Assembly (NCBI RefSeq): GCF_022049065.2
Contig: NZ_CP095744.1
Location: 930,001 to 994,000 of the forward strand
DNA: 64,000 nt
Direction: 5' to 3'
Source: Niallia sp. Man26
GTDB taxonomy: Bacteria; Bacillota; Bacilli; Bacillales; Cytobacillaceae
In this document: in pieces, positions 1-7,920 of the stretch
How the letters are laid out: every line of letters starts with the position of its first letter
Position numbering within the stretch: position 1 is the first letter of the stretch
Translations under genes and position numbers: made by a program
The notes under the pieces: generated by a model
Databases searched by the model: none
Told to the model about the DNA's origin: nothing
The model's input: the letters and a program-made list of their open reading frames with translations, nothing else

Positions 1-248
1 CAGAAGCTGCCTAACGAGATAACCATGTCTAACTTTATGGGGTCACTTCACCCTTCACTTGAAGGGGAGCTGTTTTCTATTAAAAGAAAGCTGAAAAAAT
101 TACTTGTTCATTTTTCGGAAGTATTTCTTATTGCAGGTCTCTATAATAAATAATATAACGGATCTAAGTTAACAGATTTCCTTTGAACCTAAGTGTATAG
201 AACTTACAGAAGAAAATAAATGAACGCTAAATTGAGGTGACTTAAGCA
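1..248. other. Upstream region without a recognised gene
   Basis: No coding region is supported here. A short inverted repeat lies near position 50 (CCCTTC and GAAGGG around a four-base loop), which could belong to the 3' end of a transcript from outside the window. The last 20 bases hold the ribosome binding site GAGGTG for the ada gene. Confidence 0.4.
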
Positions 249-1298
249 GTGGTTATTTCTGAAAAAAAGAAAGAAGAATTTTATCGAGCATTAGTGGACA
301 AAAATCCACACTATGATGGTATTTTTTTTGCTGGTATTAAAACAACTGGAATCTTCTGTCATGCAACTTGTACTGCCAGAAAGCCAAAGTATGAAAACTG
401 CGAATTTTTTCTAAGAGCAGAAGAGGCGTTGTTAGCCGGGTATCGCCCTTGCAAACGTTGTAACCCTTTGTATTATCCTCATAGCATCCCAGAAGAGGTG
501 GAAATATTAGTTGCTGAAATTGAAAGAAACCCTGAAAAGAGGTGGAAAGAAGCAGACTTTCTAGAGTTAGGCATCCATTCGGCTACTGCCAGAAGAAAGT
601 TCAAAGAAATATATGGAATGACATTTGTCCAATATGCCCGCTCCCGCCGTATGGGAATGGCTTTTAAAAAGATTATCTCAGGCAAAAAGGTAATTGACCA
701 ACAAGTTTCCTTAGGCTATGAGTCATCTAGCGGGTTTAATGACGCATTTACAAGGATAATGGGCAACCCTCCGAAGAAAACAGCTATTTCGATTATCCAT
801 GCTAACATATTCTCCACACCTCTTGGCAATATGATCAGTTTGACTGACGCAAAATATCTATATTTGTTAGAGTTTTTGGATAGGAGAGGACTAGAAAGAG
901 AAATTGAGAAGCTGCGTATAAAGCATAATGCTAGAATTTTACCTGGAAATACAGACATTAATAAAAGTTTAGTTGAACAGTTAAATTTATATTTCTCAGG
1001 GAGGTTGAGGCAATTTACAGTTCCTCTTTATAAAAGCGGAACACCTTTTCAAATGAAAGTATGGGATATCCTTACCACCATCCCGCCAGGTCAAACAATC
1101 TCCTATCAAGATATTGCTAGCAGATTAGGAAATATAAATCTGGTGAGAGCTGTTGGTAATGCAAACGGGGCCAATCAGATTTCGATCATCATTCCTTGTC
1201 ATAGAGTCATAAGCGCAAATGGAGACATAGGAGGCTATGGCGGTGGAATACAGCGGAAAAAATATTTACTTAATATAGAAAATTTATATAGTGAATAA
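249..1298 (+). CDS. ada: Bifunctional Ada: DNA methylphosphotriester/O6-methylguanine methyltransferase and AraC-type regulator
   Basis: Ada takes methyl groups from alkylated DNA onto its own cysteines, and in its methylated form activates the adaptive response to alkylation. The 349-residue protein has the three parts of a full-length E. coli-type Ada (about 354 residues). The N-terminal zinc-binding methylphosphotriester domain has Cys37, Cys41, Cys68 and Cys71. An AraC-type helix-turn-helix region follows at about residues 82-180. The C-terminal Ogt/MGMT domain carries the active-site PCHRV with Cys317. Start is GTG at 249, with GAGGTG nine bases upstream. Bacilli often split these functions between AdaA and AdaB; here they are fused. 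A strong terminator follows the stop, so it is probably monocistronic. Confidence 0.95.
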   Translation: MVISEKKKEEFYRALVDKNPHYDGIFFAGIKTTGIFCHATCTARKPKYENCEFFLRAEEALLAGYRPCKRCNPLYYPHSIPEEVEILVAEIERNPEKRWKEADFLELGIHSATARRKFKEIYGMTFVQYARSRRMGMAFKKIISGKKVIDQQVSLGYESSSGFNDAFTRIMGNPPKKTAISIIHANIFSTPLGNMISLTDAKYLYLLEFLDRRGLEREIEKLRIKHNARILPGNTDINKSLVEQLNLYFSGRLRQFTVPLYKSGTPFQMKVWDILTTIPPGQTISYQDIASRLGNINLVRAVGNANGANQISIIIPCHRVISANGDIGGYGGGIQRKKYLLNIENLYSE

Positions 1299-1336
1299 AA
1301 AGACGGTTTGCTTATGAAAGCAAACCGTCTTTATTT
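1299..1336 (+). terminator. Rho-independent terminator of ada
   Basis: A 15-bp perfect stem (AAAGACGGTTTGCTT and its complement) encloses the four-base loop ATGA and is followed by a T-rich tail, directly after the ada stop codon. Confidence 0.9.
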
Positions 1337-1341
1337 TAAAC

Positions 1342-1467
1342 TTAATTCCTGCCTAATCGCTCATCAAACATTAATTGGACTTGTATACCATATGGATCTT
1401 CAATTATTCCGTATGCTTTACTAAATAAGTTAGCGGACAAGGGGACTATTACTTTTACTCTATCGTC
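1342..1467 (-). pseudogene. C-terminal remnant of a PhnB/VOC-family (glyoxalase-like) gene
   Basis: The reverse strand encodes about 42 residues ending in a VOC-type C-terminal strand: VIVPL, then FSKAYGIIEDPYGIQVQLMF. This resembles the last part of PhnB-like VOC proteins, where an FS..YG..D.FG..WQL pattern is typical. The N-terminal two thirds are missing, because upstream in this orientation the DNA is occupied by another gene remnant on the opposite strand. No start codon or ribosome binding site is convincing. Assignment rests on motif resemblance only. Confidence 0.45.
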
Positions 1468-1470
1468 TGA

Positions 1471-1680
1471 AATGAAGTCAAAGAAAATTATCCTTCTATG
1501 ACCATTCCTATTAAAAACAAAACCGTTATTAAAGGCTGCTATAACAAAGGTGAAGAGCAATTTATAGCCGATTACTTTATCAGATATGGTTGTGATTTGA
1601 AATCGGTTAAGCCTGAATCTTTATAACAAACTATTCAAGATAGATTAAAGCAACTTCAGAATCGCGATTACAATATATGG
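1471..1680 (+). pseudogene. C-terminal remnant of a YafY/WYL-type regulator
   Basis: A plus-strand reading frame encodes a 40-residue segment with FIADYFIRYGCDLKSVKPES, then an in-frame TAA at 1624-1626, then in the same frame QTIQDRLKQLQNRDYNIW. The whole looks like the C-terminal end of a WYL-domain regulator of the YafY type, where a 'YG...V.EP..LK..I...L' pattern is common. It meets the VOC remnant on the other strand tail to tail, a pairing seen in bacilli. It lacks the HTH and carries a nonsense codon, so it cannot be functional. Family call is tentative. Confidence 0.35.
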
Positions 1681-1763
1681 AATTGCTCTTCTCCGAAAGG
1701 AAATTAAATAGTATAATTTATTTAGTGAAACTAATTATTAGTGGATATGAGTGGGAGGTAAAT

Positions 1764-2261
1764 ATGGATATTAGAGTGCTTGAAAAAAGGGATGCGAAGG
1801 CATATAAAAAGTTGAGGTTGGAAGCTTTACAAACAAATCCAGCAGCATTTGCATCTAGTTATGAAGAGGAAAAAGACTTCACACTTGAGAATTTTGATAA
1901 CAGGTTAACGAATTCATCTGCCTATACTTTTGGAGCATTTGAAGAAGGAGAACTTAATGGTGTTGTTACACTGCAATTAGAGCAAAAGGTTAAATTAAAA
2001 CATCGAACAAATTTAGTTGCCATGTATGTCACAACTGAAAAACGGGGCAAAGGAATAGCGAAAAAATTAATACAAGAAGCTATAAAAAGAGCGGAAAAGT
2101 TAGAAGACATTGAACAAATTTACTTATCAGTTAGTGCAAATAACACGCCTGCTAAAAGTCTCTATAACTCTTTAGGGTTTACTACCTATGGAATAGACCG
2201 AAGAGCGCTAAAAATAGACAATACATATCTTGATGAAGAGCTGATGGTTTTATTTTTATAA
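1764..2261 (+). CDS. GNAT-family N-acetyltransferase
   Basis: A 165-residue acetyltransferase of the GNAT fold, which moves an acetyl group from acetyl-CoA to an amine; the substrate cannot be read from sequence. The acetyl-CoA-binding segment is 'MYVTTEKRGKGIAKKLIQEA' (R/Q-x-x-G-x-G/A), followed by the 'SVSANNTPAKSLYNSLGF' strand-helix typical of the C-terminal half. Start is placed at ATG 1764 because GGGAGGT lies five bases upstream; an in-frame start at 1677 has no such site and would add 29 unrelated residues. It is followed by an intergenic gap, so probably monocistronic. Confidence 0.85.
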   Translation: MDIRVLEKRDAKAYKKLRLEALQTNPAAFASSYEEEKDFTLENFDNRLTNSSAYTFGAFEEGELNGVVTLQLEQKVKLKHRTNLVAMYVTTEKRGKGIAKKLIQEAIKRAEKLEDIEQIYLSVSANNTPAKSLYNSLGFTTYGIDRRALKIDNTYLDEELMVLFL

Positions 2262-2344
2262 TGTTTGATGCTGGCAACTGAAACCTTTTCATAGTCTCTC
2301 CCGTATTAATGGATAATTACATGAAATAGTTGGAGGGAATAAAG

Positions 2345-2548
2345 TTGACGGAAAAAGGGTGTCTAAAATGTGGCAGCAAGGATGCAGGGAAAAAAGAAGT
2401 GGCGATGACAGGAACAGGTTTATCAAAAATGTTTGATCTTCAACATAACACATTTATTGTCGTGTATTGCAAAAAATGCGGTTATTCAGAGTTTTATAAT
2501 AAGCAAACTTCTGCAGGATCTAATATTCTTGATTTATTTTTTGGTTAA
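2345..2548 (+). CDS. Small zinc-ribbon protein (YpzJ/COG3478-like)
   Basis: A 67-residue protein with two CxxC knuckles, CLKCG near the N-terminus and CKKCGYSEFY about 40 residues later, which together should bind one zinc ion. This arrangement matches small 'nucleic-acid-binding zinc ribbon' proteins common in bacilli; their function is unknown. TTG at 2345 is chosen as start because GGAGGG ends seven bases upstream; the in-frame TTG at 2330 overlaps that site. A hairpin with a T tract follows. Confidence 0.75.
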   Translation: MTEKGCLKCGSKDAGKKEVAMTGTGLSKMFDLQHNTFIVVYCKKCGYSEFYNKQTSAGSNILDLFFG

Positions 2549-2554
2549 AAATAC

Positions 2555-2593
2555 TAGGGGCATTACTGAAAAAGTGGTGCTGCCTTTTTTTGT
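2555..2593 (+). terminator. Probable terminator after the zinc-ribbon gene
   Basis: GGCATTACT can pair with GTGGTGCTGCC (one mismatch, two G-T pairs) and is followed by a run of seven T. Confidence 0.55.
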
Positions 2594-2696
2594 GCGTTGG
2601 TTGCATCAGGCTGAAGAAATAATGTAAAGGTTAATGACCGCTTGGCAGAGAATTGGAGCAAGTTACTAATATTAAATCGATAAAGTTTAACAATAT

Positions 2697-2744
2697 CTGA
2701 AAAACATGAACCAACCATATTACTGGTCGATTCATGTTTTTCAG
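2697..2744 (-). terminator. Terminator of the betaine-binding lipoprotein gene
   Basis: An inverted repeat with arms CTGAAAAACATGAA and TTCATGTTTTTCAG and a paired inner segment gives a stem of about 20 bp. The A/T-rich outer ends allow it to work on both strands. It lies just past the stop codon of the minus-strand gene. Confidence 0.8.
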
Positions 2745-2750
2745 GTATTC

Positions 2751-3644
2751 CTAAAGATCCTGTAAGTCTTCTATCGAATTTATATCCATATAAGCAGGAA
2801 CTACGAGTCCATTCTTTAAACCCGTGAAGTTTGGACCTAGGTCAACGAAGTCACCTTCAAACTTTTCATAATAAGCAGCATGTGTTGTTGGTAAGGCTGC
2901 ACCTATCATAGCATCGACACTGCCGTCTGCAACACCTGCCCACATTGCACCAGGCTCCACTTGGATTAAGTTGACGGAATAGTCTAATTTATTTTCCAAC
3001 ACGTATTTAACGACATTATTGCTTGCGATGGCGTCAGCCCAAGCTGCATATGTCATTTTTATTTCTTCCCCATTACCAGGCTCTACACCTTCAATCCAGG
3101 TATCAACTAAATCAGCATTATCAGCGACCCATTCTTCAGCTGCTTCCTGTTCGGTTTTTCCACTTTGGATTCTTACCATTACATCCTGCATTTCTTCAGG
3201 TCCCCATTCGAATTGATCAAGGAACTTATAGGCTTCAGGCAAATCCTCTTTAAACCCATGCCGTACAAGAGTATGTATGTATTCTTCGTCTCCGTAAAGT
3301 CCTTTAGGATCTTCAAGCATTTTCAAATCAAATTCATTAAATATCCAGTGTGGAATCCAACCTGTCACAATAATTGGCTCTTCCTTTTTAATTGCTTTTG
3401 TTAATTCCGCTGTCATTGCAGTATCGGAGCCTTCTATAACTTCCCATTTTTCATCAAGACCGTAACCTGGCATTACTTTATTTTGTGTAGCATTCATTAG
3501 ACCAGATCCTGGATCTATCCCAACAATTGTATAATCCAATTCTTCGGCGATAGACCCATTGCTACCTGTTTCTTCACTTCCACATGCGGTTAAACCGACT
3601 GATAGAGCTAATGCTGATGTTACTCCGAGAAGTTTTTTTAGCAC
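2751..3644 (-). CDS. Glycine betaine/proline-type ABC transporter substrate-binding lipoprotein (OpuAC-like)
   Basis: A 297-residue extracellular lipoprotein expected to capture a quaternary amine osmoprotectant and deliver it to a membrane ABC permease. The signal peptide ends in a lipobox (LTAC) with Cys21. The mature part has OpuAC features: a start near 'YTIVGIDPGSGLMNAT', aromatic-rich segments such as 'PIIVTGWIPHWIFNEFDLKML' , and a second lobe with VEPGAMWAGVADGSVDAM. Start is GTG at 3644 with an AAGGGGGA site upstream. No ATPase or permease gene adjoins it; it stands alone between terminators. It must either serve a transporter encoded elsewhere or be a leftover. Ligand identity is inferred from family only. 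Confidence 0.85.
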   Translation of the reverse strand: MLKKLLGVTSALALSVGLTACGSEETGSNGSIAEELDYTIVGIDPGSGLMNATQNKVMPGYGLDEKWEVIEGSDTAMTAELTKAIKKEEPIIVTGWIPHWIFNEFDLKMLEDPKGLYGDEEYIHTLVRHGFKEDLPEAYKFLDQFEWGPEEMQDVMVRIQSGKTEQEAAEEWVADNADLVDTWIEGVEPGNGEEIKMTYAAWADAIASNNVVKYVLENKLDYSVNLIQVEPGAMWAGVADGSVDAMIGAALPTTHAAYYEKFEGDFVDLGPNFTGLKNGLVVPAYMDINSIEDLQDL

Positions 3645-4258
3645 TAATAAAATCCCCCTTTAATTTGTTTTTAATGTTTCGTAAAGTGTAACGTTAATCT
3701 AAATGGAACTCAAAGCGCAGAATATCTCTTAATCTCCTGTAAGCAATGTAGAGATGTAACTATATAACTAACCTGCACTGTATACGCCCTTTTCCTCTAT
3801 TTTCCTAGCTTATCCTACATGGTGGGTGTATTTTTTCATCTATAGTGTAATGGGTAGGAGGGGAAGCCAGAAAGTAGAAAGATAGCTTGAAATAAGGCAT
3901 AAAAAAACGAATGATGTGCATTTTCATTCGTTTTTCGTCGTATATCTGTACTTTTTTTTGGCTTGGCATGATGGTGATTTCGAGCTTTCCGTCAACCATT
4001 TATAGCACAGTTTGATTATCTTTAAGATCATTTGAAACCGATGGCTTTCTTTTACTTCGGGAAACTTATCTTCTGTCAGTTTTTCCGAAATTGAGATGTT
4101 ATTCAAAGGTGGTATTCAGTTTATGAATGGTGCTTCATTTAATTTCATTGAAGTTGAGGTTTTCAAATGTCGAAGGGTTAGTCCTGAATATGGTTATAAA
4201 TGCGAATATAAACGAGCGGAAAATAAAACTAGTAGATTGAGATACTCTAACTTAAGAT
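3645..4258. other. 614-bp stretch without a recognised gene
   Basis: Two overlapping minus-strand frames (3805-3999 and 3924-4106) look like one broken reading frame split at a poly-A run near 3951-3958. The residues (for example ESHRFQMILKIIKLCYKWL) match no family I recognise and there is no ribosome binding site. A hairpin directly after the stop of the second frame hints that a minus-strand transcript once ended here. The part next to 3645 holds the promoter region of the lipoprotein gene. Confidence 0.4.
3901..3936. terminator. Bidirectional hairpin terminator
   Basis: AAAAACGAATG and CATTCGTTTTT pair around an 11-base loop, with A and T tracts on both outer sides, so it could stop transcription from either direction. 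Confidence 0.65.
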
Positions 4259-4420
4259 TCAAGTAATTTTTGTTTTTATTTGTGATAACGGTACTAACTT
4301 TACTTTGAAAAAATTAATTATATCTTTTTTTTCTTTCAGTTCAGCATAACCACTGGAGTATATGTAGAGGACTTCATACTCTTTGAATTGAAATATAACA
4401 ACATCACCTTTTTTTAACAT
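4259..4420 (-). CDS. Small hypothetical protein, 53 residues
   Basis: The product starts MLKKGDVVIFQFKEYEVLYI and continues to KIT at residue 53. It is mostly beta-strand-like and charged, with no signal peptide; the opening 'KGDVVIF..KEYEVLYI' resembles small SH3-like folds, but no family is recognised. Start at 4420 is set by GGGAGG six bases upstream; a longer in-frame version reaching 4534 would read through the terminator hairpin of the upstream gene and is unlikely. It lies downstream of a small membrane-protein gene on the same strand but is separated from it by that hairpin. Confidence 0.55.
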   Translation of the reverse strand: MLKKGDVVIFQFKEYEVLYIYSSGYAELKEKKDIINFFKVKLVPLSQIKTKIT

Positions 4421-4459
4421 CAACTTCCTCCCTTGTTTCCCACAATTTATTAAAAAAAT

Positions 4460-4518
4460 AAGCAGCCCACAGTAAAAAATATAAAGTAATAAACTGTCTT
4501 TTTTACTGTGTGCTGCTT
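4460..4518 (-). terminator. Terminator of the 82-residue membrane protein gene
   Basis: Two 20-base arms (4460-4479 and 4499-4518) are complementary except for one base and end in an A run on the plus strand, that is a T run on the minus strand. It lies just past the stop codon of the gene at 4537-4785. Confidence 0.8.
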
Positions 4519-4536
4519 GGATAAACAAAAACAATA

Positions 4537-4785
4537 TTAAGAAAGCTCGTGGTTTTTCATTACCTTCTCTTCATAGAACAATTTACTCCAAATCTTCCAT
4601 TTCATTATTTCTAAAGCAAGGTGTATGACTGCAAGATAGGAGATATATAATAAAATTTGGTGGAATAGTGTCATCTCTTTAAAGAACGAGTTGTATTCTC
4701 CCCGATACCAGTAAAGGACTAGTGCAAGCACTATTAGTCTGAATAACAATTTCCATGTTATATATTTAAGTGTTAGTTGTTTCAT
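4537..4785 (-). CDS. Small membrane protein, 82 residues, unknown
   Basis: The product has two hydrophobic stretches, about residues 12-27 (LLFRLIVLALVLYWY) and 42-60 (FHQILLYISYLAVIHLALEI), separated by a charged loop, so it probably crosses the membrane twice. Arg/Lys content favours a cytoplasmic C-terminus. Start ATG at 4785 is preceded by GAGGGAATCCGA. No family is recognised. A strong terminator follows. Confidence 0.6.
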   Translation of the reverse strand: MKQLTLKYITWKLLFRLIVLALVLYWYRGEYNSFFKEMTLFHQILLYISYLAVIHLALEIMKWKIWSKLFYEEKVMKNHELS

Positions 4786-4983
4786 TCGGATTCCCTCTTC
4801 AATTCTGTCATTATTGTTTATTCGTGCTGGTTATTATACAAAAAGCTTGTTATGACCGTTTTTTTCCACGGCGAATACACTTGTCTGTGTAATAATCATA
4901 TTTATGCTTGTTCTGAATGAAACATATTATAGCGTTTAAGAACAAAATAATATACCCCCTATAACAAACTTTTATTTTTGATT

Positions 4984-5094
4984 TTATCCAAAATAATGAG
5001 CCAATCCTTGTTTTATTAACTTGATCCAACCGAAAAAAGATATCCAAAGAATCACGCCTGCTAACAGGACGTAGTTAAAGAAATATTTCTTCAT
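4984..5094 (-). CDS. 36-residue single-pass membrane microprotein
   Basis: The reading frame gives MKKYFFNYVLLAGVILWISF and sixteen more residues ending in HYFG. It has a positively charged start, one hydrophobic helix (residues 8-21) and a basic C-terminal part. AGGAG lies seven bases before the ATG. The frame is short, so coding is inferred from the ribosome binding site plus the sensible membrane topology. Function unknown. Confidence 0.5.
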   Translation of the reverse strand: MKKYFFNYVLLAGVILWISFFGWIKLIKQGLAHYFG

Positions 5095-5346
5095 TATAAA
5101 ACTCCTATATTGAAAGTATTAATTTTGGAGAGAATCCTATTAGTGAGAAAGAAAACTTGCATCATCAAAACATATAACTGTTATGCTAATCAGATTCCTT
5201 ATCGAAAACCTGAGAGAGGAGTTCGATAAGGAAGAGGAATCTAACAACATGCTATTTCGGAGATGGTAGAAGAAAGAAGCTTGAAAAATTAATTGATTGG
5301 GACAAATTAGCTGCATATATAGCTTTAATCGTTCTGAAAGGTAGCT

Positions 5347-5994
5347 CTATAATTTTGATATACGATCGAGAATTATATTAATGGCGATAACATCATCCAA
5401 ATAACCGATTGGCAGTATGTAATCTGGAATAACATCTAATGTGCTGACAAAGTAAAAAAGTCCGCTTGCCATTAACAGAAGTTGAGCTGGGCTTCCCTTT
5501 TTATATCTAAATTTATAATATAATTCCTCCAGCTGTTGAATAAACGGCCCTTCACTTCCTAATTTCTTCACTTTTTTCTTGAATTGAGTGATTAAATTCT
5601 TCTGGTCTTCTGAGGAATGTACATCGTTTGAATAAGCATTTATTTGCTGTTCAACTTCTTCAATTTTAAAGGTGTCACTATACATCCCTGATGAGTTAAT
5701 CATGTTTTGGATAGCATCTATTTTGGCATGCAGTTCAAAATGATTGTCTGCTTCTGTGGATTTCTCTGTATATCCTGCAGCAGTAAATAACTCATAAACG
5801 GGAATGTGAAGAGACTCGGAAATAGCCTGCAGGTGCTTTGGGGTGGCCTTTCTTTTTCCACTGATAATTCTTGAAATAGTCGCTTTATCAATATTTGTTT
5901 CTAAACTGAGTTTACTCATAGAGATTTTCTGATTTTCTAGGGTGGTTTTTAACAGATGCCCGAGTTTATTTTCATTGATTTCATTACTCGTCAT
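5347..5994 (-). CDS. XRE-family regulator fused to a YkvA (DUF1232) domain
   Basis: A 215-residue protein with an N-terminal XRE helix-turn-helix (about residues 8-65; MSKLSLETNIDKATISRIIS is the recognition core) and a C-terminal DUF1232/YkvA domain (about residues 150-212) with the hydrophobic segments 'AQLLLMASGLFYFVSTLDVIPDYILPIGYLDDVIA'. The DVIPD and GYLDD motifs are hallmarks of YkvA. The fusion puts DNA binding together with a probable membrane-associated module. Start at 5994 is chosen because GGAGG lies upstream; an in-frame extension to 6054 would run into the promoter palindrome. It is divergent from yugP and may repress itself through the palindrome. Confidence 0.8.
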   Translation of the reverse strand: MTSNEINENKLGHLLKTTLENQKISMSKLSLETNIDKATISRIISGKRKATPKHLQAISESLHIPVYELFTAAGYTEKSTEADNHFELHAKIDAIQNMINSSGMYSDTFKIEEVEQQINAYSNDVHSSEDQKNLITQFKKKVKKLGSEGPFIQQLEELYYKFRYKKGSPAQLLLMASGLFYFVSTLDVIPDYILPIGYLDDVIAINIILDRISKL

Positions 5995-6025
5995 TACATT
6001 CAGCCTCCATACTTTTAACAATTGA

Positions 6026-6055
6026 AATATACTATCTTGTTGACAAAATGTCAAC
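6026..6055 (-). promoter_or_regulatory. SigA promoter with overlapping 17-bp palindromic operator
   Basis: On the minus strand TTGACA (6049-6054) and TATATT (6026-6031) are separated by exactly 17 bases. The perfect palindrome GTTGACAAAATGTCAAC (6039-6055) covers the -35 box. The position suits autorepression by the XRE-YkvA protein transcribed from it. Confidence 0.7.
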
Positions 6056-6155
6056 GAATATACTAAGCTGTTACTAAATTTACTAACAGAGACAATAATA
6101 AACGTAATAATTTCGCTTTAACTCTATTAAAGTAAGTTAATTAGGAGGTTAAAAC

Positions 6156-6833
6156 ATGTTTTTAGTTTATTTTATCATCATTTTGATTATACCAGTTTGG
6201 GCACAGCTAAGAGTCAAAGGTGCTTACAAAAAGTATTCAAAAATCGAGTCTTCTTCCTTCCTTTCTGGTAGAGAAGTAGCTAGAAAAATACTTGATTCAA
6301 ACGGTTTATATGATGTTTCAGTGGAAGAAACAGGAGGGGTGCTTTCTGACCATTATGATCCGCGGTCAAAAGTTGTCCGTCTGTCAACGAATAACTATCA
6401 CGGTCATTCTTTAGCGGCAGCAGCAATTGCGGCTCACGAGGTTGGTCATGCTATTCAAGATCAGCAGGATTATTCTTTTTTAAGAATTAGGCATGCATTA
6501 GTACCTGTAGCTAATATTGGGAGTAATTTTTCATGGATACTCATCTTAATTGGCATGATTGCCGGTTTAAGTAATTTCGTGTTGTTAGGCATCATTGCTA
6601 TGGCAGCAGCGGTATTGTTTCAATTTGTCACATTGCCAGTTGAGTTTAATGCATCTACACGGGCAATGGATGAAGTAGTGTCTTTAGGAATTATCAGTAA
6701 TGCAGAAGAAAGAGATACCAAAAAGGTGTTAAATGCAGCGGCGTTAACATATGTGGCAGCGGCAGCGGTTGCGGTGTTAGAACTTATCCGTTTAATCCTA
6801 ATTTATACAGGTATGCAAAGAAACGAAAACTAA
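6156..6833 (+). CDS. yugP: YugP-family membrane zinc metallopeptidase
   Basis: A 225-residue membrane protease of the COG2738/YugP family. It has an N-terminal membrane helix (residues 2-18), the zinc-binding HEVGH motif at residues 94-98, two central hydrophobic segments (about 118-160) and a likely third ligand Glu163 in PVEFNAS, followed by a C-terminal helix. Length and motif order are normal for the family. Substrates are not known. Start ATG is preceded by TAGGAGG. It leads a run of envelope genes (LCP, uppP, rodA-like) on the same strand. Confidence 0.9.
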   Translation: MFLVYFIIILIIPVWAQLRVKGAYKKYSKIESSSFLSGREVARKILDSNGLYDVSVEETGGVLSDHYDPRSKVVRLSTNNYHGHSLAAAAIAAHEVGHAIQDQQDYSFLRIRHALVPVANIGSNFSWILILIGMIAGLSNFVLLGIIAMAAAVLFQFVTLPVEFNASTRAMDEVVSLGIISNAEERDTKKVLNAAALTYVAAAAVAVLELIRLILIYTGMQRNEN

Positions 6834-6885
6834 AGTTTACTTACCAGTTGTTCATGAGGAGAACTAAATTTAGAAGGTGAAGATT

Positions 6886-7809
6886 TTGAGAAGCAGAGGA
6901 GAAATAAAAAAGAAACGAAAATGGATAAGGAATATACTGTCCATCGTCATCTTGCTGATAGTTATTTGCACGATGTTTATTATTTATCAGTATAAAAGCG
7001 GGGTAATCGAATCTACCAAAGATGTGAATAACAAAGGGAAGGATTATGATTTTCTGCCTGCTGAACCACAGTTAGGAGAAATGAATATCCTATTGCTTGG
7101 CAGTGACTCTAGAGGAGAGGAGCATTCCCGTTCGGATACATTAATGATAGCTCACTATAATTCGAATAATAATAGCATAAAACTTGCATCCATCATGAGA
7201 GATACATATGTTGATATTCCCGGACATGGTCTCCAGAAAATAAACGCAGCATTTGCATTTGGCGGGCCTGAACTGGTTAGACAAACAATAAAAAACAACT
7301 TTGATATAGATGTAAATTACTATGCGATTGCTGATTTTAAAGGGTTTTCTAAATTAGTAGATATCATTGCACCTGACGGGATACAGGTTGATATTCCTTA
7401 TGAAATGTCTTATGGAATTGGTACGGTTTTAAAACCAGGCAGTCAAATTTTGCACGGGAAAGATTTACTTGGTTATGTTCGTTTTCGTCATGACAGATTA
7501 AGTGATTTCGGGCGGGTGGAGCGCCAACAGGAAGTAATGTCTAAGCTGAAAGAGCAGGCAATTAGTGCTCATACTATATATAATCTGCCAAAAATTATTG
7601 GCCTTGCAACTCCTTATATTGATACAAATTTAGATACCCAATCCATATTGTCCTTAAGCAAAGGGCTGCTTTTAAACAGCACAGACGGATTGGAAAGCTT
7701 AAGAATACCCATTCAAGATTCTTACGAGAATGATGTAGTAAATGTAGGGGCTGTTCTAAAGGCAGATTTAGATACAAACAAGGAAGCGTTGAGCTCCTTT
7801 TTCAACTAA
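6886..7809 (+). CDS. LytR-CpsA-Psr (LCP) family wall glycopolymer ligase
   Basis: LCP proteins attach undecaprenyl-linked glycopolymers such as teichoic acid to peptidoglycan at the outer membrane face. The protein has a basic cytoplasmic start, one membrane helix (about residues 12-32) and an LCP domain with the conserved arginine/aspartate motifs GSDSR, RSDTLM, IMRDTYVDIPG, 'RFRHDRLSDFGRVERQ'. TTG at 6886 has AAGGTG six bases upstream and is preferred over GTG at 6877; either start keeps the domain whole. A terminator follows. Bacilli carry several LCP paralogues, so a TagT/U/V name is not assigned. Confidence 0.9.
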   Translation: MRSRGEIKKKRKWIRNILSIVILLIVICTMFIIYQYKSGVIESTKDVNNKGKDYDFLPAEPQLGEMNILLLGSDSRGEEHSRSDTLMIAHYNSNNNSIKLASIMRDTYVDIPGHGLQKINAAFAFGGPELVRQTIKNNFDIDVNYYAIADFKGFSKLVDIIAPDGIQVDIPYEMSYGIGTVLKPGSQILHGKDLLGYVRFRHDRLSDFGRVERQQEVMSKLKEQAISAHTIYNLPKIIGLATPYIDTNLDTQSILSLSKGLLLNSTDGLESLRIPIQDSYENDVVNVGAVLKADLDTNKEALSSFFN

Positions 7810-7835
7810 TTTCAACGACAAGTTTAACACTTCCT

Positions 7836-7865
7836 AAAAACAGTTGTCGTATGGTAACTGTTTTT
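7836..7865 (+). terminator. Terminator of the LCP gene
   Basis: AAAAACAGTT and AACTGTTTTT pair around a ten-base loop and run into T residues. Confidence 0.8.
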
Positions 7866-7920
7866 TATGTGTTTACTCAAAAGGGTTGAAAATAACTATA
7901 ATTCTCAAGGAGATTTAACA

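Noticed and set aside
2433..2627. 64-codon plus-strand frame overlapping the zinc-ribbon gene
   Set aside because: It is a shifted frame of the real gene and runs through its terminator.
3805..4106. Two overlapping minus-strand frames of 60-64 codons before a good terminator
   Set aside because: No ribosome binding site, no recognised family, and the pair looks like a single broken frame; described only as part of the gene-free stretch.
4850..5047. 65-codon minus-strand frame
   Set aside because: Overlaps the better supported 36-residue membrane protein in another frame and has no ribosome binding site.
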